From Evansella clarkii (GTDB lineage: Bacteria > Bacillota > Bacilli > Bacillales > Salisediminibacteriaceae), in the NCBI RefSeq assembly GCF_002019695.1, contig NZ_KV917376.1:3784361-3848360 (forward strand): a stretch of 64,000 nucleotides of DNA, read 5' to 3'. The position numbers were made by a program, and so were the translations under genes. Below the pieces are notes generated by a model, which ran no database searches, was not told where the DNA came from, and saw nothing but the letters and a program-made list of their open reading frames with translations. Of this stretch, positions 47,199-56,258 are shown one piece after another (the stretch's first letter is position 1; each line of letters begins with the position of its first letter).

Positions 47199-48593
47199 CT
47201 ATATCTTTTTCATAAATGCTTCCAGTGAACTGTCTACTATAGAAATAATTCTTTCAACCTCTTCTTTTGTAACAATTAAAGGAGGTGCAATAGCTACTGT
47301 ATTCATTCCTGGCTCGAAGTCAAATGGCCGGATTAACAAATCCCGCTGATAACATTCCTCTACCAGGGAAGCAGCTGCTTTCACAGAATCATCAAACGGC
47401 AGTCCGGATTGTGGATCCTTCATTAAGTCAAACCCTGCCAGCAGGCCTTTCACCCTTGTTTTTGTAAAAAATTCATACTTACCTTCCAGATATTTAAGTC
47501 CCTCTTCCAGGACTTCCCCCATTTTTTCCGCGTGGTCAACGAGGTTATCTCTCAAAAGTATCTCAATATTTTTCAAACCTACAGCACAGGCAGTCGGGTG
47601 GCCGCTGTAAGTAAATCCGTGTGCCAGCATGCCGTCAAACTCGGAGATTGCATTCTTTATATCTTCACGCATGACAACCCCTCCCAGTTGAGCGTAACCA
47701 CTTGTGATCCCCTTAGCTACAGACATGAAGTCGGGAACGACATTCCAGTGATCCACGCCAAACATCTTGCCGGTTCTGCCAAAGCCGCAAATTACTTCAT
47801 CGGCAATGAAATGTATCTCATTCTCATCACATAATCTTCTCAGTGCCTCCAAGTATCCTTCAGGAGGCATATGTACCCCGCCTGCTCCTTGTATCGGCTC
47901 AACGATGACTGCGGCGATTTTTTCCTTTCCTTCTTTTTCAATAATATGCCGGATGCTTTCTTCGTATCTGGGATGATTATTATCTCCAAGCTCACATTCT
48001 GTCAGATATGGTTCTGCATTAACAATATCAGGGTCTTGGGAGCCTGAAAAATTCCGGTAAACTTCTATCCCTGTTGCCCTTTGTGCAGCCACTGTTACCC
48101 CGTGGTATCCCCTTCTCAGTGAGATGATCTTCCTTTTTTCTTTGTAACCTTTTAACTGCCAGTAAAACCTGGATAACTTAAAAGCTGTATCATTCGATTC
48201 TGAACCACCCGACGTGTAAAAAATAGTGTTTAAATCACCAGGAGTTAAAGAGGCGATTTTTTCAGCAAGAAGGACTGTCGGTTCATTTGCGTAGCCATAA
48301 AACCCTGTTGTATATGCAGAATCAGACATTTGCTTATAAGAAGCTTCTGCCAGTTCTTTATTTCCGTGGCCCAGATTTACATTCCACAGCATGGAAACTC
48401 CGTCGATGTATGTTCTTCCTTTCAAATCATTCAGATAAATTCCTTGTCCTCCTGAAAAAATAATCTTAGGTCCTGATTCTGCCTGAGCTTTAGGATTAGT
48501 AGAAGGGTGCAGTACATGTTTACGGTCTAATTGAGATAACTCATTCCATAATGTTTCCGGACTTTTCGGATTAGTAATTTGTTTGTTACTCAT
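47199..48593 (-). CDS. Class III PLP-dependent aminotransferase (omega-amino acid/GABA type), copy 1
   Basis: About 464 residues from ATG 48593. It shows the class III signatures: GGSESNDTAFKLSRFYW, FIADEVICGFGRTGKMFG (PLP-binding Asp) and FMSVAKGITSGYAQLGG (Schiff-base lysine), then HGFTYSGHPTACAVGLKNIE. The family transfers an amino group from omega-amino acids, polyamines or taurine-like amines to pyruvate or 2-oxoglutarate. It is a paralogue of the gene at 52.0-53.4 kb (most motifs identical), so the cluster can handle two related amines or two steps. AAAGGAG is about 12 bases upstream. Confidence 0.88.
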   Translation of the reverse strand: MSNKQITNPKSPETLWNELSQLDRKHVLHPSTNPKAQAESGPKIIFSGGQGIYLNDLKGRTYIDGVSMLWNVNLGHGNKELAEASYKQMSDSAYTTGFYGYANEPTVLLAEKIASLTPGDLNTIFYTSGGSESNDTAFKLSRFYWQLKGYKEKRKIISLRRGYHGVTVAAQRATGIEVYRNFSGSQDPDIVNAEPYLTECELGDNNHPRYEESIRHIIEKEGKEKIAAVIVEPIQGAGGVHMPPEGYLEALRRLCDENEIHFIADEVICGFGRTGKMFGVDHWNVVPDFMSVAKGITSGYAQLGGVVMREDIKNAISEFDGMLAHGFTYSGHPTACAVGLKNIEILLRDNLVDHAEKMGEVLEEGLKYLEGKYEFFTKTRVKGLLAGFDLMKDPQSGLPFDDSVKAAASLVEECYQRDLLIRPFDFEPGMNTVAIAPPLIVTKEEVERIISIVDSSLEAFMKKI

Positions 48594-48625
48594 AGTAAGA
48601 AGACACTCCTTTTTAGAAGAAATTA

Positions 48626-48701
48626 AACCGCCACCGGCCTCGTTTTCCTGTTTCCACACAGATAACCTGGTGCCTCGACTCTGCGTTTACCGGGGGCGGT
48701 T
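48626..48701. repeat. Imperfect inverted repeat upstream of aminotransferase copy 1
   Basis: AACCGCCACCGG (48626-48637) and CCGGGGGCGGTT (48690-48701) pair at 11 of 12 positions around a 52-base loop. It lies in the 133-base gap after the GNAT gene, so it could be a terminator-like or regulatory structure splitting the cluster. Confidence 0.4.
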
Positions 48702-48726
48702 CCGTACTCGCATGACCTGGCTTTTT

Positions 48727-49392
48727 TTACTCTGTCCCTATCTTCTGAAACTTATAATCTTTGTTATACCATTCCATCCACGTCGCATAGTAGAGGGAAG
48801 CGTCATCCCCTTCGAGGTAATTAGGGATAACGTCCTTTAGTTGAAAACCATTATTTATCTGAAAAGTAAGTACCGGATCATAAATCTCTTTATCTGCTAC
48901 TTTTTGTACGTATTCCTGCGCTGACATTTGATCAGCAAACTTATAAAAATATGGTATCCGTCCGCCGAGAATAATACTTTTTAAATTGAAGTCCTGACAA
49001 ATTTTCTTACGGGCGTTATAAAGCTTTCTCCCTAGTTTAAGACTCCTGTAATCAGGATGAACAGATACCTCTACACCGTATAAATTAATACCGTCCGGTC
49101 TATGGTTGCGGATATAACCGTTGTCACAAAGAACCTTATAATTATTTTTATCCAGATACTCTTCGTAATTAAGAATCAGGCTTGAACAGGAGCCGACTAT
49201 TTTTCCTTTATACTCTACGCAGAGTTGCCCCTCCGGAAAGATATCCACCTGGCTTTTAAAATGCTCCTGTTTGAAGGATATATCAGGACCAAAACTGTTT
49301 ATGGACAGTTCAGCAACTTCTTCCACGTCGTCCTGCGTAATATTCCTGATGACAATTTCCTTCTCTAAATCGGGCAGTTCGGTCTTTGCCAT
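48727..49392 (-). CDS. GNAT-family N-acetyltransferase
   Basis: 221 residues; ATG 49392 behind GAGGAGAG. The acetyl-CoA-binding core shows GVEVSHPDYRSLKLGRKLY (the R/Q-x-x-G-x-G/A-type loop is diverged to RSLKLGRKL) and NIT.DDVEEVAELSINSFG at the N-terminus. It would acetylate an amine. It is flanked by succinate-semialdehyde dehydrogenase-like and aminotransferase genes, so it may modify an amino-acid or polyamine intermediate, but the substrate is unknown. Confidence 0.75.
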   Translation of the reverse strand: MAKTELPDLEKEIVIRNITQDDVEEVAELSINSFGPDISFKQEHFKSQVDIFPEGQLCVEYKGKIVGSCSSLILNYEEYLDKNNYKVLCDNGYIRNHRPDGINLYGVEVSVHPDYRSLKLGRKLYNARKKICQDFNLKSIILGGRIPYFYKFADQMSAQEYVQKVADKEIYDPVLTFQINNGFQLKDVIPNYLEGDDASLYYATWMEWYNKDYKFQKIGTE

Positions 49393-49413
49393 TAATAACT
49401 CTCCTCTCTTTTA

Positions 49414-50841
49414 TTATTCTCTCTTGAGGGAAGCGACGGAAACAAATTTCTCTTCCAGATACTCAAGAATGCCTGATCTTCCCCCTTCTTTGCCCATTCC
49501 GCTTTCTTTGACTCCCCCAAACGGAGCTTGGGGAACAATTGGCGCAGGGTCGTTAATGCCTACTATCCCATACTCCAGGTCCTGGATCAGGCGGTTGCTT
49601 CTTCCTAAATCATTTGTAAAACAATAAGCAGCAAGCCCGTAGCTATCATGGTTTGCCAGATTAATAACTTCTTCTTCGTCAGTAAACGTGAAGATGGGAG
49701 CTACTGGACCGAACGTTTCCTCTTTGGAAATTTTCATTTTTTCATTAGCGAAATTAATTACGGTAGGTTCAAAGAAGTTGCCTTTCTCTCCGGTTCTGTT
49801 TCCGCCGCAAAGAATTTTCCCTTCATTGGCAACTGCGTCTTTTACATGGCTCTCGACTTTTTCAACAGCCTCTGGAGTAATTAATGGACCAACATCTGTC
49901 CCTTTTTCCATCCCGTTGCCTACTCTGAGCTCGGAAACCTTTTCAGACAGCTTTTGACCAAAACTATCAGCAATGCTTTCATGCACATAAATTCTGTTCG
50001 TGCTGATACATGTTTGTCCTGCATTTTTAAACTTTGTTAAAAGGACGCCTGTAACGGCTGTGTCAATATCCGCATCTTCAAAAACGAGGAATGGCGCGTG
50101 CCCGCCCAGCTCCATGGAAACCTTCTTCACTGTTGCAGCTGATTTTTTCAAAAGCAGTTTACCAACTGCTGTCGATCCTGTAAAAGTAAGTTTTCGTACG
50201 ACAGGGCTTTCCGTCATTACATCACCGATTTCTTCTGCCGGCCCGATGACTAAATTAACAACACCTGCAGGCAGCTCTGCTTCATGGAAGCACTCAAACA
50301 CTTTAATTGCAGATAATGGTGTGGACGGTGCAGGCTTTAATACGACCGTGCAGCCTGCGGCAATTGCCGGCGCGATTTTTCGTGTAATCATAGAAGCCGG
50401 GAAGTTCCATGGAGTGATAGCTGCCGTTACACCAACTGGCTGTCTATGTACTGTTAACTGTTTATCCGGATGGGATGCAGGAAGAATATCTCCGTATACC
50501 CGGCTCGCCTCTTCTCCGTACCATTCCACATAAGCAATCGCACCGAGTACTTCACCTTTTGCATCTGCGAGGGGTTTTCCCATTTCCATCGTAATCGTTT
50601 CAGCAATCTCATTTACCTTCGATTTCATAATAGCCGCAACTTTTTTTAAGTATTTCCCCCGCTTTGGACCTGGCACCTTTCTCCATTTCTTAAAAGCTGC
50701 TTCAGCAGCATAGATTGCTTCCTCTGTTTCTGTTTTGCCTCCTGAAGCAACTGAGCTAATAAGCTCTCCTGTTGCCGGATTAAAAATATCAATTGTTTCT
50801 CCTGAATTAGATTTTTTCCATTCACCATTGATATAAAGCAT
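49414..50841 (-). CDS. gabD: NAD(P)-dependent succinate-semialdehyde dehydrogenase-like aldehyde dehydrogenase
   Basis: 475 residues; ATG 50841 behind AGGGGGAA. All aldehyde dehydrogenase motifs are present: TPWNFPASMITRKIAPAIAAG, FTGSTAVGKLLL (nucleotide loop), MELGGHAPFLVFEDAD (general-base Glu) and NAGQTCISTNRIYVHE (nucleophile Cys). GabD-type enzymes oxidise succinate semialdehyde from GABA. With two omega-aminotransferases in the same cluster, a GABA or longer omega-amino acid route is likely. The symbol reflects family resemblance; the exact aldehyde is not proven. Confidence 0.85.
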   Translation of the reverse strand: MLYINGEWKKSNSGETIDIFNPATGELISSVASGGKTETEEAIYAAEAAFKKWRKVPGPKRGKYLKKVAAIMKSKVNEIAETITMEMGKPLADAKGEVLGAIAYVEWYGEEASRVYGDILPASHPDKQLTVHRQPVGVTAAITPWNFPASMITRKIAPAIAAGCTVVLKPAPSTPLSAIKVFECFHEAELPAGVVNLVIGPAEEIGDVMTESPVVRKLTFTGSTAVGKLLLKKSAATVKKVSMELGGHAPFLVFEDADIDTAVTGVLLTKFKNAGQTCISTNRIYVHESIADSFGQKLSEKVSELRVGNGMEKGTDVGPLITPEAVEKVESHVKDAVANEGKILCGGNRTGEKGNFFEPTVINFANEKMKISKEETFGPVAPIFTFTDEEEVINLANHDSYGLAAYCFTNDLGRSNRLIQDLEYGIVGINDPAPIVPQAPFGGVKESGMGKEGGRSGILEYLEEKFVSVASLKRE

Positions 50842-50853
50842 TCTTATTCCCCC

Positions 50854-51936
50854 TTAAATTTCTTCAAATGAATCTTCCGTCGGGTGCCCTGTGCTCAGAT
50901 ACATTCTTCTTTCCGTGAGGTTCATAATAATAGAAAAAACGGTGACCATCCGGCGGTGTTCCGGAGCATTTAAGTTTTCATAATGATTAATCGAATTCGG
51001 TTCATTAAATCTGTCAGATAACCACCGCTTAAAAGAAGTTTCATTTATTTCTTCATTTCTGGCTGATGCCGTGTGAAAAATGAGCTGCTCTGCACGCCTT
51101 TTGCGAATCATGGAATCTTCGAAAGCAAATTCATTCATATCTTTTAAATTCTTCTTTATTTCCTCTGAACATATGTGGTTCGTGTGGACTGCTTTTCCGT
51201 CAGTTCCGCCTATCATATCGATGCCAAACGGGGATGTTTCCACATTAGTCGCCATCCCAGCTCCTCCGTCATCATAGCCAATCATAATATTTCCGGCAGA
51301 AGCGATCTGGCCTCCCTTTAATTTAGAAACTGCTTCATGAAGGGAAGACGAATTAAGTACGCTTCTTAACCCTAAGTGGACAGGAACTTCATCTGATTTT
51401 TTGTCTGTCAGTAAAGCGTTGAAGCAGAGCCCTACACCTGCTGAATTAAACCCGATTTTTCCGATTATCCCTCCTTCCGTCACCATTGTGATGACCGGCT
51501 TATCTTCCTGATGAATTTCGAGAAGAAGAAGGCTTTCTTTTTGGGAAGCTTTCCAGTCCCAGTTTTGTCCGATGATTGTATGCTCGGAAACTGGTGCCGT
51601 TACTGCAATAGAAGTACAGCCGTCTGAAAAAGAAGCGCCTTTATAATTCGCCAGCGCGATTTCACTCCTTGCGTTCAAAGCAAGAATATCTTCAAAATCT
51701 ACACCAGCTCCTTCTGCGACGCCCTCCATTTCTTCAATGAATTCCATATTATAGTTTTCGATTGCTTTCAGGTGAACTAACCCTGCTTCCTTCGCCTCTG
51801 GCCAGTTGATTCCTTTATATCCATGAAAAAGCTTTTCATATGTTTCCAGGCTCTGATGTACTTCTTTTTTTCCATCAGCTCCATGGGTTCTGCCAATTTC
51901 CCTTGGAGAACCACGCAAAACGAGCTTTTTAACCAT
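50854..51936 (-). CDS. C45-family peptidase/acyltransferase-like N-terminal nucleophile hydrolase
   Basis: 360 residues; ATG 51936 has AAGGAG 8 bases upstream. Similar to acyl-CoA:6-aminopenicillanic acid acyltransferase proteins: the N-terminal SPREIGRTHG is typical, and the self-processing site is SDGCTSIAV with nucleophile Cys at about residue 107, followed by GQNWDWK, TEGGIIGKIGFNSAGVGLCF and the C-terminal MNLTERRMYLSTGHP. The precursor would cleave itself before Cys. It probably hydrolyses an N-acyl amide, releasing an amino acid for the aminotransferases (inference from neighbours). Confidence 0.82.
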   Translation of the reverse strand: MVKKLVLRGSPREIGRTHGADGKKEVHQSLETYEKLFHGYKGINWPEAKEAGLVHLKAIENYNMEFIEEMEGVAEGAGVDFEDILALNARSEIALANYKGASFSDGCTSIAVTAPVSEHTIIGQNWDWKASQKESLLLLEIHQEDKPVITMVTEGGIIGKIGFNSAGVGLCFNALLTDKKSDEVPVHLGLRSVLNSSSLHEAVSKLKGGQIASAGNIMIGYDDGGAGMATNVETSPFGIDMIGGTDGKAVHTNHICSEEIKKNLKDMNEFAFEDSMIRKRRAEQLIFHTASARNEEINETSFKRWLSDRFNEPNSINHYENLNAPEHRRMVTVFSIIMNLTERRMYLSTGHPTEDSFEEI

Positions 51937-51972
51937 CAAAACTGCTCCTTCCTGTTTACGTTTCTCTCTGAT

Positions 51973-53358
51973 TTATAGATGTTTCCGCTCAAAAGCTGAG
52001 ATAGATTCGTCGATAATATTAATCATAAGCTCCACTTCCTGCTTGTTGATAATAAGCGGAGGGGCGATCGCAACAATATTTCTTCCAACATTTGATACTA
52101 ACGGCCTTAAAATGAGTTTTCTGTTAAAGCACTCTTCAACTACTTCTGTTGCAGGAAGAATCGACTGGTCAAACGGCACCATTTCATCCCTGTCTGCATA
52201 AAGCTCAAATCCTGACAGCAAACCAAGTGCTCTTGATTTTGTAAATGTTGGATGTTTGTCTTCTAAATACTTAAATCCTGCTTTCAGTTCACTTTCCATA
52301 TTTTTTACATTAGCAACAACCTGGTCACGCTCAAGAATTTCAATGTTCTTTAACGCTACAGCACATGCTGTTGGATGGCCGCTGTATGTGAAACCATGTG
52401 CTAAAACATCTTCGTACTGGACGATCGTGTCTCGTATTTCATCCTTGATCAATACACCGCCTAATTGGGAATAGCCGCTGGAAACCCCTTTCGCAACACT
52501 CATTAAATCAGGTACCACTCCCCAGTTATCCACCCCAAACATTTTGCCTGTTCTGCCAAAGCCGCAGATTACTTCATCCGCTAAAAACAAGATATTAAAT
52601 TCATCACATAGCTTCCTTACTGCCTGCAAGTAACCTTCCGGCGGCATATGCACTCCACCGGAACCTTGAACCGGCTCCACAATAACTGCGGCAATAGTTT
52701 CCGCCCCTTCTCTTTCAACGAGAGCACGAATACTGTTTTTGTAATTCGGATCTTTCTTATCTCCTTCCTCACACTTTGTGAGATGAGGAACAGCATGGAA
52801 AACTTCTGAAATACCTGACCCGGAAAACGAATGAAACGCCGGGATCGCTGTAGCAGTTTGCGCTGCGATTGTTACCCCGTGATAGGATTGTTTTAATGCA
52901 ATAATTTTCTTTTTCTCCGGCTGTCCTTTTAAATTCCAGTAGAACCTTGCAAGTTTAAACGCTGTATCATTGGATTCAGACCCGCCGGAAGTAAAAAATA
53001 CAGAGTTCAAGTCCCCGGGAGCCATGGCTGCAATCTTTTCAGCAAGCCGGACAGCAGGTTCATTGGAGTAACCGGCAAAGGAAGAACTGAATGCAAGCTT
53101 TTCCATCTGTTCTTTTGCAACACTCGCCAGTTCCTTATTTCCGTGGCCCAGGTTAACATTCCACAGCATGGACAGGCCGTCTATATATTCGTCTCCGTGA
53201 ATGTCTTTGACAAAAATACCGTTCCCTTCTTTAAAAGTAAGCTTTGGACCATTTTCAGCATGTAATTTAGGTATAGTAGTTGGGTGAATATAATGCCTCT
53301 TATCAAGTTCTGTTAGTTCTGAGATATCAGGCTGTTTTAAAGACGGTTCGTTAATCAT
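51973..53358 (-). CDS. Class III PLP-dependent aminotransferase, copy 2
   Basis: About 461 residues, starting ATG 53358 behind AGGAGG. Motifs: GGSESNDTAFKLARFYW, FLADEVICGFGRTGKMFG, LMSVAKGVSSGYSQLGG (PLP lysine) and HGFTYSGHPTACAVALKNIE, nearly identical to copy 1. It is the first gene of the cluster, directly behind a sigma-54 promoter. Together with the succinate-semialdehyde dehydrogenase-like gene it would convert an omega-amino acid to a semialdehyde and then an acid. Confidence 0.88.
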   Translation of the reverse strand: MINEPSLKQPDISELTELDKRHYIHPTTIPKLHAENGPKLTFKEGNGIFVKDIHGDEYIDGLSMLWNVNLGHGNKELASVAKEQMEKLAFSSSFAGYSNEPAVRLAEKIAAMAPGDLNSVFFTSGGSESNDTAFKLARFYWNLKGQPEKKKIIALKQSYHGVTIAAQTATAIPAFHSFSGSGISEVFHAVPHLTKCEEGDKKDPNYKNSIRALVEREGAETIAAVIVEPVQGSGGVHMPPEGYLQAVRKLCDEFNILFLADEVICGFGRTGKMFGVDNWGVVPDLMSVAKGVSSGYSQLGGVLIKDEIRDTIVQYEDVLAHGFTYSGHPTACAVALKNIEILERDQVVANVKNMESELKAGFKYLEDKHPTFTKSRALGLLSGFELYADRDEMVPFDQSILPATEVVEECFNRKLILRPLVSNVGRNIVAIAPPLIINKQEVELMINIIDESISAFERKHL

Positions 53359-53400
53359 TTTGTAAAACCTCCTAAATAATTTCACTTCACTATAATTAAT

Positions 53401-53416
53401 TGCAATTTTCATGCCA
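53401..53416 (-). promoter_or_regulatory. Sigma-54 (-24/-12) promoter of the catabolic cluster
   Basis: On the minus strand the sequence reads TGGCATGAAAATTGCA, matching the consensus TGGCAC-N5-TTGCA at all but one position with exact spacing. It lies about 45 bases upstream of aminotransferase copy 2, the first gene of a closely spaced minus-strand series. A sigma-54 activator is encoded next door (53879-56008). Confidence 0.85.
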
Positions 53417-53497
53417 GTTTTTTCATTACTGAGCTAACGCCGTTTTCCAGCAATCCACCCTCAATATCTATGAATCTGTGCATAGCTTATGTTCCAA

Positions 53498-53507
53498 AGC
53501 ATATGCT
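53498..53507. promoter_or_regulatory. Possible activator-binding palindrome
   Basis: AGCATATGCT is a perfect 10-base palindrome about 90 bases upstream of the sigma-54 promoter, where enhancer-type activators bind; a related GCATAGCTTATG lies just before it. Only a suggestion. Confidence 0.3.
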
Positions 53508-53689
53508 AAGTTTAGAATTAATAAACAAAGTCATAGCAAGTGCAAATGCGTAACTTTACCACTATGAGCATCGTTTGTGAACGCTGGCATTAAAATATGA
53601 TGATCAAGTTTAGTGTTCCATTTACACCATTGCAGGTGGGGAAAGATTTCAACCATAAAAAAACTCGCCAATTGGCGAGCGTAAAAAGG

Positions 53690-53800
53690 CGCTGACAGAG
53701 GGGCCGATTGGACGGAATCCGCGAGACTCCTGCGGAAAAAGCATTGGCGGAAGCGTTGCCCGCGGAAAGCGAGCGGATGCAGTCCAACGAAGCTGCTAAA
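53690..53800. repeat. Bacillaceae interspersed repeat (palindromic)
   Basis: Contains GATTGGACGGAATCCGCGAG, CGAGACTCCTGCGGAAAAAG, GGAAGCGTTGCCCGCGGAAA, GCGGAAAGCGAGCGG and the TGCAGTCCAAC end. This is a short version of a GC-rich palindromic element widely scattered between genes in Bacillus and relatives. It is not coding, although frames stay open through it. It sits between the activator and the cluster promoter. Confidence 0.65.
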
Positions 53801-53843
53801 AATTAAGATAAATTATGAAATTGATTCAGTACAGGTATAAAAA

Positions 53844-53867
53844 CTGCCTTTCTTAACAGAAAAGCAG
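53844..53867 (-). terminator. Terminator of the sigma-54 activator gene
   Basis: CTGC-C-TTTCT, loop TAAC, AGAAA-A-GCAG forms a stem with one mismatch; on the minus strand it is followed by TTTTTATAC. It lies 12-35 bases past the activator stop codon. Confidence 0.7.
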
Positions 53868-53878
53868 CCTCTTATTAT

Positions 53879-56008
53879 TTATGAATCAGGATTATTTGTT
53901 TGTTTTTTTAAGATTTTCTGGTATTTTCGGCTGACGGCTGACTGGCTGATTTGTAAGACCTGAGCTGCTTTTGTCGTCGTTTTATATTGCTTCATCGCAA
54001 GCAGGATCAGTTGTTCTTCCAGATGCTCCTTTGCTTCGTGCATAGGCAGGATCCCCGTTACCATAGGCTTGGTCCGTTTCATAGGGCCAAACTTCAGAGA
54101 ATGGGCAACAAACTCAGCACTGATCACCTCATCGTCGGCGGTTACAACTAACCGTTCAATCTGGTTTTGCAATTCCCTTATGTTCCCCGGCCAGTCGTAA
54201 ACTTCCAGTAATGTCACTGCATCCGGCGACAGGTGGTAATTTTTTTTATATTTTTCATTGAGCTGCTGAATAAAATGAAATGCCAGCAATGGAATGTCTT
54301 CCGGTCTTTCCCTTAACGGAGGCACCTGGATAGGAATAACATTAATACGGTAAAATAAATCTTCCCTGAACGATCCTTCCTCCACCATTTTTTCTAAATT
54401 CCGATTCGTTGCTGCGATGATCTGAACATCTATAGGAATAGCTTTTGTGCTTCCCACAGGCGTGACCTCTTTTTCCTGAAGCACTCTCAACAGTTTTACC
54501 TGCAGACGGGGAGGAATTTCACTGACCTCATCCAGAAAAAGAACTCCGTGATTAGCTTGTTCAAAGTACCCGACCTTACCTTTGGAGTCTGCACCTGTAA
54601 ATGCGCCTTTGGTGTACCCGAATAATTCACTTTCCAGTAAATCTTCCGTAATCGCTCCGCAGTTAACAGCTAAATAAGGCTGGTGTGCCCGATTACCTTC
54701 GCTATGAATGGATCTTGCAATCAGTTCTTTACCAACTCCTGATTCTCCTAATATAAGTACTGTTGAATCGAAATCTGCAAGCTTCCTGATCCGGTTCATC
54801 ACCTTTTCCATTTTGCTGCTGCAATAAATAATCTGCCTGGAATAGGTATTATTCTTGTTCTTAAGCTTCTCCAGCTCATTTTTATAGTTCCTCGTCAATC
54901 GTTTTGTTTCTCTAAGTTCGTCCTTTAACATCGTCGTCTCGGTGATGTCTCTTAAGGCAATTACAATTCGGTGGATTTCTCCATTTTCATTAAATATGGG
55001 ATTGCCGACTGCCAGTACGGTCTTTCCTGCAGGCGTTTCCTGAACTATGGAAACCTTCTTTTTCTTTTCCAGCACTGGCCTGACAATAGACGGATTGTAC
55101 ACACCGCTTTTTTCAATTTCTAAAAGATTCTTTCCCTCCAGTTCCTTTATATCCTTCACTCCCCAAAAATCATGAATCAGACTCTCACTGTGGCGGAGAA
55201 GCTTTCCCTCTTTATTAACTACAAGGATCTCATCATACATAGTTGCTAAAATGGCGTTTAAATCTGTATTCAGGTCTCTTACATATTCAATTTCCATCGC
55301 CATTTCTTCCACCATCGGCAAATCCTGTACGATGATTATTAAGCCGTCCACCTCGTTGTTTTCATTCCTGATAGGGCTGTAATCTACGAGCACACCCATG
55401 TCTTCTTTAATATGTATCTGATTAAGCAATGTTTCTCCAGTGGAAAAAACAGTATCAATATGCTCCTCATTAAATATCTCCCCGCTTTTTGCTCTCATTA
55501 CTTTCTCATAGGAGGATTTGATCATTTTCAAGCCGGATTCATTACAATTTACTATTTTTCTTTCAGAATCTACTATAAAAATCCCCATTGGAATGGAAGA
55601 AAGTATGACCTTAAATATATCTGTGTTTATGTTTTCCTGGCGAAATAATTCTATTAAGGCATCTACCCTGTTGATATACCCGATATATTCATCTTCATCA
55701 TTTTTAACAAGAGTGATGTGTTCACCCATAATCTGAAACATCTGGGCAAAAGACATTGGACTCCCGAGCTTACATTCGCCTATATTTTTAATTGGCACGG
55801 CCTTGGTCTCTGCCATTTTTTTATCTAAACTAAAACGCTCTTCATTGTCTAATTCATCTATATTGAGATAAGCATGGATTTTATTCTTTTTAGTAAGGAA
55901 CAAAAATGAAGCAGTGGATTTTCTGAATTCGTGGAGAAATTCTTTTTCTGGAGCATCCATCGATATACATGTCAGAGGAATTAGTTTTTCCAGTGCGGTA
56001 GCGTTCAT
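53879..56008 (-). CDS. Sigma-54-dependent transcriptional activator with PAS sensors
   Basis: 709 residues. A CBS-like N-terminal region (about 1-125) comes first, then two PAS domains (about 130-235 and 250-360), the AAA+ domain (Walker A GESGVGKE at 421-428, GAFTGA sigma-54 contact loop at 468-473, Walker B FLDE at 491-494) and a Fis-type HTH (AAQVLQISQSAVSRKYQKI, about 680-698). It resembles RocR/BkdR-class activators, which sense amino-acid metabolites. Two sigma-54 promoters flank it, one before the aminotransferase cluster and one before the NhaC gene, making both its likely targets. ATG 56008 lies behind GGGAGGGAG. Confidence 0.9.
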   Translation of the reverse strand: MNATALEKLIPLTCISMDAPEKEFLHEFRKSTASFLFLTKKNKIHAYLNIDELDNEERFSLDKKMAETKAVPIKNIGECKLGSPMSFAQMFQIMGEHITLVKNDEDEYIGYINRVDALIELFRQENINTDIFKVILSSIPMGIFIVDSERKIVNCNESGLKMIKSSYEKVMRAKSGEIFNEEHIDTVFSTGETLLNQIHIKEDMGVLVDYSPIRNENNEVDGLIIIVQDLPMVEEMAMEIEYVRDLNTDLNAILATMYDEILVVNKEGKLLRHSESLIHDFWGVKDIKELEGKNLLEIEKSGVYNPSIVRPVLEKKKKVSIVQETPAGKTVLAVGNPIFNENGEIHRIVIALRDITETTMLKDELRETKRLTRNYKNELEKLKNKNNTYSRQIIYCSSKMEKVMNRIRKLADFDSTVLILGESGVGKELIARSIHSEGNRAHQPYLAVNCGAITEDLLESELFGYTKGAFTGADSKGKVGYFEQANHGVLFLDEVSEIPPRLQVKLLRVLQEKEVTPVGSTKAIPIDVQIIAATNRNLEKMVEEGSFREDLFYRINVIPIQVPPLRERPEDIPLLAFHFIQQLNEKYKKNYHLSPDAVTLLEVYDWPGNIRELQNQIERLVVTADDEVISAEFVAHSLKFGPMKRTKPMVTGILPMHEAKEHLEEQLILLAMKQYKTTTKAAQVLQISQSAVSRKYQKILKKQTNNPDS

Positions 56009-56258
56009 GCCAATCTCCCTCCCGGTACAACTCTTTTTCTTTCATTATACTACTAAACTGTTCTTCAATTCAAAAGGGTCAGAAATTTCTGTTTACTACT
56101 GTTACTAGTTTCGATAAAACTCGCAGCCTGTTTGTAATGAAATCACTAGTTACTAGCACTAAATAACTTTCAGCGGAAAGTTTTTACCAAAAAATATTCA
56201 AGTGGAGAAGCAAAAAATTAACTTCTCCACTTGAATGGTAATTTATTCGGCTGCAGTT
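56009..56258. other. Intergenic region upstream of the activator gene
   Basis: No gene is supported. A partial palindrome around CTAGTTACTAG (about 56147-56157) and a nearby TGTTACTAGTTTC stand out, and AAGTGGAGAAG (near 56200) and CTTCTCCACTTG (near 56222) form a hairpin that probably ends the lipoyl-like gene transcript. Nothing else is recognised. Confidence 0.4.

Noticed and set aside
50000..50533. 177-codon open frame opposite the aldehyde dehydrogenase
   Set aside because: Antisense shadow of conserved gabD-like sequence.
53590..53787. Open frame through the 53.7-kb region
   Set aside because: It translates the GC-rich interspersed repeat; no family resemblance and no ribosome site.
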